Shown in pieces: positions 32,804-38,370 of a stretch of 38,370 bases of DNA. The notes under the pieces were generated by a model. That model worked only from the letters and a program-made list of their open reading frames with translations, was not told the DNA's origin and did no database searches. The position numbers were made by a program, and so were the translations under genes. The DNA is taken from assembly GCA_026416535.1 (NCBI GenBank), contig JAOAFA010000081.1, forward strand, positions 1-38,370. Direction: 5' to 3'. The stretch comes from Deltaproteobacteria bacterium (lineage in GTDB: Bacteria > Myxococcota > SpSt-1050). The first letter of the stretch is position 1. Each line of letters opens with the position of its first letter.

Positions 32804-33269
32804 GACGTCGATCAAGACAATAAAAGATGCCATTGAGAGATATGGTAGATTTAAATTTAGTGTAAAGGGCTCATCAATGTTCCCATTCATTATAGATGGG
32901 GATGAGGTTATTATTGAGAGAGTATTACCGGAGGACATAAGAGTAGGAGATATCATAATGTATATAAGGGATACTCAAATGATTGTTCATAGAATTACAA
33001 ATATATATACAACTAGTACGGGAAGGAGACTATTTATTCTTAGGGGGGATAATTTACCTTATGAGGATAAACCTGTATGGGAAGAGGAAATAGGGGGCAA
33101 GGCAACAAAAGTAATAAGGGGTGATAAGGAGTTTACAGCAGCCTCTTTTCACCCAATTGTTATATCAGCTGTCAGATATGTCCTAAACAAAGGTAGAGTT
33201 CTCAAACGTATTTTAGGTTTGAAAATAACGCAAAATGACATTTTAAATATCTTAAGGAGGAAGAGATGA
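32781..33269 (+). CDS. S26-type Ser/His signal peptidase-like protein
   Basis: 162 residues from ATG 32781, preferred for GAGG at 32770-32773 seven bases upstream; a longer frame start lies further upstream without a site. The catalytic Ser is Ser32 in 'KGSSMFP'. The second motif is 'VGDIIMYIRDTQMIVHR', with His70 where bacterial type I peptidases have Lys, like the SipW/Sec11 (S26B) group. 'LRGDNLPYED' is the third, Asp-containing motif. No N-terminal membrane segment is seen, so it is not an ordinary leader peptidase. It overlaps the radical SAM gene by 23 bases and the next gene by 4. In this context it may process a modified peptide. Confidence 0.82.
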   Translation: MNKRKRAETSIKTIKDAIERYGRFKFSVKGSSMFPFIIDGDEVIIERVLPEDIRVGDIIMYIRDTQMIVHRITNIYTTSTGRRLFILRGDNLPYEDKPVWEEEIGGKATKVIRGDKEFTAASFHPIVISAVRYVLNKGRVLKRILGLKITQNDILNILRRKR

Positions 33270-33643
33270 GTATAGGTAAATTCGTAACGGCTATAAATTG
33301 TATGGATGGGCGGACCCAGGAGCCTTTAATTAAATGGGCAAAGGATAGGTTTGGTGCTGACTATGTAGACATGATAAATGAACCGGGTCCTGACCTCATT
33401 CTCATTAGTGAGGATAAAAACTTCTTTGACTACATTATGAAAAAGATCAGAATCTCTACTGAAAAACATGGTTCTAAAAGTCTCATTATTGCTGCGCACC
33501 ATGATTGTGCTGGTAATCCCGTAGGTCGGGAAAGACATATTGAATTTGTGAATAGGAGTATAGAAATTGCTAGGAAACATCTGCCGGGCATAGAGGTTGT
33601 AGGAGTATACATCAACGAAAGGTGGGAAGTTGAACCCTTGTAA
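33266..33643 (+). CDS. small beta-carbonic-anhydrase-like protein
   Basis: 125 residues. The beta-carbonic-anhydrase zinc set appears complete but compressed: Cys12 with Asp14 and Arg16 in 'INCMDGR', and His78 with Cys81 in 'AAHHDCAGNP'. Full beta-CAs have about 190-220 residues, so this short form may bind zinc without normal catalysis, or hydrate CO2 as a dimer. The ATG overlaps the peptidase stop (ATGA). It closes the operon. The following hairpin and T-run may terminate it. Its place beside a peptide-maturation cassette is unexplained. Confidence 0.8.
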   Translation: MSIGKFVTAINCMDGRTQEPLIKWAKDRFGADYVDMINEPGPDLILISEDKNFFDYIMKKIRISTEKHGSKSLIIAAHHDCAGNPVGRERHIEFVNRSIEIARKHLPGIEVVGVYINERWEVEPL

Positions 33644-33672
33644 GCTATTTTAAGATAGCACCTAAATTTTTG
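33644..33672 (+). terminator. weak candidate terminator after the cassette
   Basis: GCTATT (33644-33649), loop TTAA, GATAGC (33654-33659) gives a short hairpin with one G-T pair. An ATTTTT run follows about eight bases later, so the fit is poor. It directly follows the last stop of the operon, which supports the call. Confidence 0.3.
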
Positions 33673-34040
33673 CTCAAAGTTGTGTAGATGTGAAAGACTG
33701 GTTGTTAGATCAACGTTAATCTCATCTTTTTGTGGAGTCATTTACATCTTTTGTAGTTATCTTATTGACGATTTCTGTATTTATAAAAGATTAAGATGAA
33801 AAACAAGAATTAGGGGGATAGATTTAAAACTTGATATCTATGTTAGGAGAGTTAGTAAGTTTTGAAAACGGCTGGTTACATTTTTTAGGAATTTAGGAAC
33901 ATATAGATTATTCAGATTTTTAAGAGCAGTTTATAGATGGATTATTTAAATTTTTAGACCGTGCTTGTTTATGTATCTGACCAGGCCGAAGAACTAAATT
34001 TTGCAGTAGTACCAAAAGTTTTTGTTGACAAATCACAAAA
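33673..34040. other. gap without a gene
   Basis: AT-rich sequence between the cassette and the FadR-type regulator has stops in all frames. No precursor-like small gene with a ribosome binding site is seen here. The only recognisable signal is TTGACA at 34025-34030, close to the operator described next. Confidence 0.4.
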
Positions 34041-34069
34041 TATGGTTTAGTGGTTAAATGGTTAAACCA
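34025..34069 (+). promoter_or_regulatory. FadR-type operator and promoter of the 34090-36439 operon
   Basis: TTGACA lies at 34025-34030; a poor -10 (TAGTGG, 34048-34053) is at 17 bases. Three direct repeats TGGTT[T/A]A[G/A] start at 34043, 34051 and 34059, spaced 8 bases. The last forms TGGTTAAACCA (34059-34069), a perfect inverted repeat around one central base. It fits the TGGT-N3-ACCA pattern of GntR/FadR operators and overlaps the likely start point, so autorepression by the next gene is expected. Confidence 0.6.
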
Positions 34070-34089
34070 ATTTTAGGTTTAAAGTTGGT

Positions 34090-34830
34090 ATGAATTTCAC
34101 AAAAGTGGAAAAAATAAACATCTCAGAACAGATCGCCATAAAGATCAGGGAGGCTATTATTTCAGAAGAGATTCGGGCTGGTCAGAAGCTCCCATCTGAA
34201 CGCAAACTTGCTGAAAGATTTGGAACTAATAGGAATACACTACGGGAGGCATTAAAGATTGTAGAGAGAGATGGTCTCATAAAAATAAGACAGGGTGGCG
34301 GTATAGAGGTGTTAGATTTTAAGAAGGAAGGGAAGATTAATCTCTTATCTGCGATAATTAAAAATACAAAGAATAACAAATTTAAGTATGAAGTTATATT
34401 TGATAGTCTGCGGGTGCGTTCAGCTGGACTTGCTGAGATTGCAAGGATCTCCGCTGAAAAGAGGGATGAGGCAAATGTGGAGAGTATTAAAAAGGCTCTT
34501 GAAGAGATAAAATCGCATATAGGTACCCCTGATAAAGAGTTGTCATATAATCTCGAGATGAAGTTTTTAAGAACCATTGTCGAATCAACTAAGTCAATGG
34601 TTCTAATGTGGTTCTTTAATACTATTAAAGACATAACAGATGACGCGTTTGCTGAATTCAGTTATTTGTGGAATATCTCTGAGGAGTATTGCAAATCTCA
34701 GGAGAGGATTTTTAATGCTATCAAGGAGGCTAACCCAGAGCAAGCTTATCTGGTAACAAAGGAACATTTTGATAACTTAGACAAAAAATTATTTAATCTG
34801 TTTAAGGAGGTAAAGGATGCCCAAATTTAA
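34090..34830 (+). CDS. GntR/FadR-family transcriptional regulator with FCD domain
   Basis: 246 residues. A winged helix at about 8-75 has 'QKLPSERKLAERFGTNRNTLREALKIVERDGLI' in segments typical of GntR. The rest (about 90-240) is an all-helical FCD ligand-binding domain ('RVRSAGLAEIA', 'YNLEMKFLRTIVE', 'ERIFNAIKEANPEQAYLVTKEHF'). Such regulators sense carboxylates or acyl-CoA. The ATG at 34090 has only a weak AGG. The TGGTT operator lies 20-50 bases upstream. The end overlaps the epimerase gene by 14 bases, so it probably controls its own operon, with fatty or organic acid as an inducer candidate. Confidence 0.9.
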   Translation: MNFTKVEKINISEQIAIKIREAIISEEIRAGQKLPSERKLAERFGTNRNTLREALKIVERDGLIKIRQGGGIEVLDFKKEGKINLLSAIIKNTKNNKFKYEVIFDSLRVRSAGLAEIARISAEKRDEANVESIKKALEEIKSHIGTPDKELSYNLEMKFLRTIVESTKSMVLMWFFNTIKDITDDAFAEFSYLWNISEEYCKSQERIFNAIKEANPEQAYLVTKEHFDNLDKKLFNLFKEVKDAQI

Positions 34831-35875
34831 ATGTTTGGTAACAGGTGCATGTGGTTTCATAGGCTCCCACATGGTTGAATTGCTTGCTGAACATGGTCAC
34901 GAAGTAATTGCAACTGATGTCCAATCAACCATAAATGCGCAGGAACCTATTAAAAAGGAATGTGTCATCTCGACAAAGAAGGTAGCTAAGGAATTGATAC
35001 CATGTGATATCACAAGTAAAAAAGAGGTTGAGAAGTTGCCAATGGATGTTGATTATGTATTCCATGTAGCATCTGTATTTAGTTATTCAGCGCCGTGGGA
35101 AGTTCTTTACAAAGTGAATGTTCAAGGAACAATTAATCTACTTGAGGCAATAAGGAAGTCTCAGGGGATAAAGAGGTTTGTTTTATGGGGCGCCGGAGGT
35201 GTGTATGGGGAACCTAAACCGGAGTATACCCCATTTACAGAAGAAACTCCACCTGATCCACCTAATAATTATCAGAGGTCAAAATGGTTTCAAGAGTTTA
35301 CAACTATGGTTTATGGTAAGAAATACGGCATTAAATATACAATTTTAAGACCGACGACTGTGTATGGAATAAGACAATTTTACGGTGGAGTTGATTTCTT
35401 AAGGACCGCTCATAAAGCAGCTGTATTGGGGCTACCAGTAAATATGAATACCCACGTGCCGTTTGTGCATGTAAGAGATGTGTGTAATATGGCATTATAT
35501 CTTGCTCAGAGGCATGAGGCGGAAAATGAGGTGTATAATTCAAATGATGATTCAAAGATGACTCTCATAGAGGTTATGAGATTTATTGCTGCAATATATG
35601 GTAAACCGTTTGTTGTCCTTCCCCCGGCGCCGATCGGTGCTATTAAGGATATTTTATTGTTTGTTGCCGGGATTGACGCATATATATCTCAAAAGGTTTT
35701 GAAGAAACAAAAAGGGATTTTAGAAAGAGATCAGATCGGAATGATGAATTTGGATTTTTTGTATTCAAACGAGAAAGTCAAATCTACTGGATATAAGTTT
35801 TTGTATCCAGACCCCAAAGAGGGATTGATAGAAATGGCGAAGTGGTATAAAGAGGGTAGATATTTTGACATCTAA
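34817..35875 (+). CDS. NAD(P)-dependent short-chain epimerase/dehydratase
   Basis: 352 residues of the extended SDR family. The Rossmann motif is 'VTGACGFIGSH', and 'DVDYVFHVASV' plus the catalytic Tyr152-x-x-x-Lys156 in 'NYQRSKW' are present. 'LRPTTVYGIRQFYGGVDF' and 'PFVHVRDVCNMALYLAQ' are typical of nucleotide-sugar or 3-beta-hydroxysteroid dehydrogenase-like members. The C-terminus (about 270-352) has a helical extension. GGAGG precedes the ATG at 34817, inside the regulator gene. The substrate is not predictable; the FadR-type regulator suggests a lipid or acyl compound. Confidence 0.85.
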   Translation: MPKFKCLVTGACGFIGSHMVELLAEHGHEVIATDVQSTINAQEPIKKECVISTKKVAKELIPCDITSKKEVEKLPMDVDYVFHVASVFSYSAPWEVLYKVNVQGTINLLEAIRKSQGIKRFVLWGAGGVYGEPKPEYTPFTEETPPDPPNNYQRSKWFQEFTTMVYGKKYGIKYTILRPTTVYGIRQFYGGVDFLRTAHKAAVLGLPVNMNTHVPFVHVRDVCNMALYLAQRHEAENEVYNSNDDSKMTLIEVMRFIAAIYGKPFVVLPPAPIGAIKDILLFVAGIDAYISQKVLKKQKGILERDQIGMMNLDFLYSNEKVKSTGYKFLYPDPKEGLIEMAKWYKEGRYFDI

Positions 35876-35893
35876 TTAAAAGGAGGTTCACTT

Positions 35894-36439
35894 ATGAAAA
35901 GTAAAGAAAAGAGATTATCATATATTGAACTTGCTCTCAGTCCAAATGATAGGCTTGAAGAGATTATGAAGAGTGGAACCATACCTGATACAAGAGATCT
36001 TTGTGGTTGGGAGTTTAGGGGATATAACACGTTAGATCTAACGGGTATACTCGGGTTTAGGAAATTCAAAAAAGGTTTCTTCTCCGAGATCGAACCTAAA
36101 TCGCCGACTGATAGAATAAAAGGTTATAACTTGAAAGTAATCCAGAATGGAATTATAGATGATTGGATAGATACAGGCGCACCCAGATATGCATTTTATG
36201 AAGTGTATCCTGCAAAAGATGATCCCATAGATAACAAATATCAAAATGCAATTTTAATTAATTATGGTTTGAGCGATAAAAATCCAAAATATGATCCTTC
36301 CAGAGTTTTGAGGGACTACTTAGTTCAGGTATACCCGGATAACAAGGACCTGTTTTTGGGAAAGGCTTATGTGGCAATTGGTAAGGCAAGAATATTTGTT
36401 TCTTATTTTGTATTAGAGCGAAATAATAGAAATACCTAA
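35894..36439 (+). CDS. conserved uncharacterised protein
   Basis: 181 residues, preceded by AAGGAGG. I recognise the family pattern from proteobacterial genomes only as uncharacterised: 'WEFRGYNTLDLTGILGFRKF', 'KVIQNGIIDDWID', 'INYGLSDKNPKYDPSRVLRD', 'YLVQVYPDN' and 'LFLGKAYVAIG'. No signal peptide or membrane helix is seen. It is the third gene of the FadR-type operon, 18 bases after the epimerase gene. The stop lies within ATACCTAAGGTAT (36432-36444), a short inverted repeat. A lipid-related function is a guess from context only. Confidence 0.7.
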   Translation: MKSKEKRLSYIELALSPNDRLEEIMKSGTIPDTRDLCGWEFRGYNTLDLTGILGFRKFKKGFFSEIEPKSPTDRIKGYNLKVIQNGIIDDWIDTGAPRYAFYEVYPAKDDPIDNKYQNAILINYGLSDKNPKYDPSRVLRDYLVQVYPDNKDLFLGKAYVAIGKARIFVSYFVLERNNRNT

Positions 36440-36718
36440 GGTATTATAAATTTATTATTTATTGTTGCTGCTAAAAAGCTTAGATCTCGTGAGGCGAAGG
36501 GGAGGCCTTTTTACCTTCTTGGAGCTTACGTGTAGTTAACTCTCTCAAGGATCCTTTCTTTTTCCCCATAAACGTTGCAAATTTGAGGAAATTTAGTTTA
36601 TTTTAACATGGGTAAAGAAAGAGAAATTGAATGGTTTAAGGTGAGTGAGATAAAAGGTCGAGGATGGAGAGATGAAGAATATTGAAAAATCTACTTTTTG
36701 ATAGTATTAACTAGGATA
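36440..36718. other. gap without a recognised gene
   Basis: The 5' part has the short inverted repeat at 36432-36444 and a GC-richer block near 36490-36520. A 25-codon frame at 36609 has no ribosome binding site or homology that I can name. No clear promoter for the next gene is seen. Confidence 0.3.
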
Positions 36719-38370
36719 ATGGTTGGATTTAAAAAAGGTTTGCTTATATTAGTGTTGTTGGTCAGTTGTGCAGATGATAAGACGGAGTTGGTATTAAATA
36801 TCTATACCAATTATTCAGTTCCAGATGAGATTGATAGAGTAGAACTCGAGATATTTAGGGTGGAAACAGAACTATATTCTAAGGAGTATCAACTAAGTAG
36901 TAAAGAAGAGATCCCACTAAGAATATTAATTACCCAACAGAATAATTCGGAGGAACTTCTTGGTATAAAAGTAAAAGGCAAGAAGGAGAGAAATATAGTT
37001 GTTGAGACTTATATTGAGAGATCATTTGTAAAGAATAAGAGAATTGAGATAGACATCTACTTAAATAGAGATGCGGAGATGGATGGCGGTTTTGAATTCT
37101 TGGACAGGTTTGAAGGAGGTGACGGTATATACAGTATTCAAGATATGCTTGATAACAGTGATGCGGTAAGTGCAGATTCTGTGGTTGACACTTCAATGGA
37201 TGCTTATCCCCATGAACTGCCTTCAGATGCAAATTGTTATCTGATCTGCGGAGAGAATGCTAAATGTGTTAACAATGAATGTAGGTGTAATAGTGGGTTT
37301 GAAAACTGCGACGGGAAGTGGGACAACGGATGCGAGGGAGATATTTTAAATAATCCTCTATTTTGTGGTGGTTGTAATTCTAATTGTAGACCTCTGAATG
37401 TGACTAAAGCCCTGTGTATAAATGGAGAATGTGGATATAGCAGTTGCAATATCATGTATGAGGATAAAGATTTGCAGAAGAATAACGGATGTGAGAAGTT
37501 TAATTATTTCCCCAAGGTTTATGGAGGAAATAAAGATGAATTTCTTGAGGATATGTTGATTACGAAAGACGGAAATATTCTTCTTCTGGCTACTACTAAG
37601 AGTTGTTGTTCTGGTAACAATGATATGTGGCTTTTAAAACTTGATAGGAATGGCAATGTTATCTGGCAGAAAGTGATTGGTAAAGACAGAGATATTAAAG
37701 GACCACTGGATATAACCGAAACTGATGACGGAAATTATATGATTGTAGGTTCTACGAATTCTTTTAATGTAGAAAATTCTGCCGGGTTTATTCTGAAATT
37801 GGATAAAAATGGCGGTATCAAAAAGAGTTTTATTATGAATGATGTAGAATGGATATCATTTAAGAAGATAGATTGCGATAAGGATGTTAGTTGTCTCATC
37901 GTTGGTTCAGCGAGTATTGTTGGAAATACAGGATCTGATCTTTATGAGTTAAAACTTGATAAAGAATTCAACATTAAATCGCAGAGATTGTTCAGAGTAA
38001 TTGGTAATGAGGGAGATGGTATTGACTTGGTAAAAGGCGGATACAGTTTTAATTATATTATGGACAGCAAAGATGAGATACTGAGTAAAATAGCAGTCCT
38101 GATGCTGAATGCGGATAATTCTGTTTATTCGTTCAGGGAAATTAGAGCAAATAATGATTTGAAAATAACTAATTGTATCCAGATAGAAAGTGATGGTATG
38201 TATTGTTCCGGACGCATCAAATCCTCATCTAATTCAAATTATGATGTATTGATTTTCAGGTTTGCTTATCAGAATCAGGGAAAGATTGCCTGGAGCAAAG
38301 CCTTTGGTGGTATAGACCTTGACTATGGGATGCTATCTAAGTCTTCCAATGTACTGTCGTTGTATCTAGC
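36719..38370 (+). CDS. large Cys-rich beta-propeller lipoprotein (3' end beyond window)
   Basis: An uninterrupted frame runs from ATG 36719 through the window end: 550 codons, truncated at the 3' side. The lipoprotein signal is 'MVGFKKGLLILVLLVSC' with lipobox 'LVSC' (Cys17). Residues about 20-160 are an acidic beta-rich region. A Cys-rich module follows (about 165-265), with 'CGENAKCVNNECRC', 'DNGCEGD', 'CGGCNSNC' and 'NGCEKF', typical of deltaproteobacterial secreted proteins. From about 270 come beta-propeller-like repeats: 'GNILLLATTKS', 'DMWLLKLDRNGNVIWQKVIG', 'GNYMIVGST', 'GFILKLDKNG'. Likely an outer-membrane surface lipoprotein. The ribosome binding site is weak (AGGAT). It has many more Cys than its neighbours. 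Confidence 0.85.
   Translation, partial: MVGFKKGLLILVLLVSCADDKTELVLNIYTNYSVPDEIDRVELEIFRVETELYSKEYQLSSKEEIPLRILITQQNNSEELLGIKVKGKKERNIVVETYIERSFVKNKRIEIDIYLNRDAEMDGGFEFLDRFEGGDGIYSIQDMLDNSDAVSADSVVDTSMDAYPHELPSDANCYLICGENAKCVNNECRCNSGFENCDGKWDNGCEGDILNNPLFCGGCNSNCRPLNVTKALCINGECGYSSCNIMYEDKDLQKNNGCEKFNYFPKVYGGNKDEFLEDMLITKDGNILLLATTKSCCSGNNDMWLLKLDRNGNVIWQKVIGKDRDIKGPLDITETDDGNYMIVGSTNSFNVENSAGFILKLDKNGGIKKSFIMNDVEWISFKKIDCDKDVSCLIVGSASIVGNTGSDLYELKLDKEFNIKSQRLFRVIGNEGDGIDLVKGGYSFNYIMDSKDEILSKIAVLMLNADNSVYSFREIRANNDLKITNCIQIESDGMYCSGRIKSSSNSNYDVLIFRFAYQNQGKIAWSKAFGGIDLDYGMLSKSSNVLSLYL

Noticed and set aside
33644-34089. Search for a RiPP precursor peptide near the radical SAM/SPASM cassette
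   Set aside because: No small frame with a start, ribosome binding site and leader/core pattern is present in this gap.
34182-34634. 150-codon minus-strand open frame
   Set aside because: It is antisense to the FadR-type regulator and has no start signal.
36432-36444. ATACCTAAGGTAT inverted repeat as terminator
   Set aside because: Stem is only five pairs with a three-base loop and no following T-run; it contains the stop codon by chance or acts otherwise.
36609-36686. 25-codon frame after the FadR-type operon
   Set aside because: No ribosome binding site and no recognisable family.
36930-37455. Two minus-strand open frames
   Set aside because: They are antisense to the long lipoprotein frame starting at 36719, which has a lipobox and repeat motifs.
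1-38370. tRNA, rRNA and CRISPR arrays
   Set aside because: No T-loop-like GGTTCGAATC blocks with acceptor stems, no rRNA signatures and no regularly spaced repeats were seen by eye.

Overview
The window is AT-rich bacterial chromosome with dense, mostly plus-strand operons, short spacers, frequent overlaps and several TTG starts. The gene content points to a Gram-negative, predatory or surface-active lineage related to Myxococcota, Bradymonadota or other deltaproteobacteria. The evidence is a BamD-like lipoprotein, DUF4388 and FHA signalling proteins, PilZ proteins, a choice-of-anchor-D/VWA lipoprotein, a matrixin-like protease with a Cys-rich and Asp-rich tail, and a Cys-rich beta-propeller lipoprotein. 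The low G+C content is unlike classical myxobacteria, so I assign no genus. I see no tRNA, rRNA, CRISPR array or intact insertion sequence.

Layout. 1-950 is a decayed edge holding an N-terminal transposase fragment and an opposing beta-propeller repeat remnant. 953-3668 is a small zinc-ribbon gene overlapping lon. 4351-6812 is an operon of a BamD-like lipoprotein, a TPR protein and an FHA-DUF4388 protein. 7590-12418 holds a Memo-AMMECR1 fusion and a 1084-residue VWA lipoprotein. 12746-17789 is a tightly coupled signalling operon: YhaM-like HD protein, four-domain HD-GYP-like/receiver/DUF4388 protein, FHA-FHA sigma54 activator and PilZ protein. 17901-19601 is a secreted metalloprotease. 19659-21072 (minus) holds a PilZ membrane protein, a polytopic membrane protein and a small unknown. 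21281-22823 is tatD plus a rhomboid protease. 22824-24716 (minus) is purine nucleoside phosphorylase, cytidine deaminase and an ATP-grasp acyl-CoA synthetase subunit.

25473-33643 is the most interesting part. It starts with a shortened family-A DNA polymerase whose exonuclease residues look lost, overlapping a radical SAM gene by 4 bases. recA follows behind its own promoter and a 12-base palindrome. Then comes a compact run of polyprenyl synthase, HprK-like P-loop kinase, radical SAM/SPASM protein, Ser/His S26-type peptidase and a small beta-carbonic-anhydrase-like protein. The middle three resemble peptide-maturation cassettes, but no precursor peptide is visible.

34090-36439 is a FadR-type regulator with a repeated TGGTT operator, a short-chain epimerase/dehydrogenase and a conserved uncharacterised protein. 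From 36719 a large lipoprotein with a Cys-rich module and beta-propeller repeats runs off the window end.

A recurring theme is that several longer gaps hold decayed pieces of the same surface-protein classes found intact nearby (propeller repeats, Cys-rich modules), which suggests rapid gain and loss of secreted repeat proteins.
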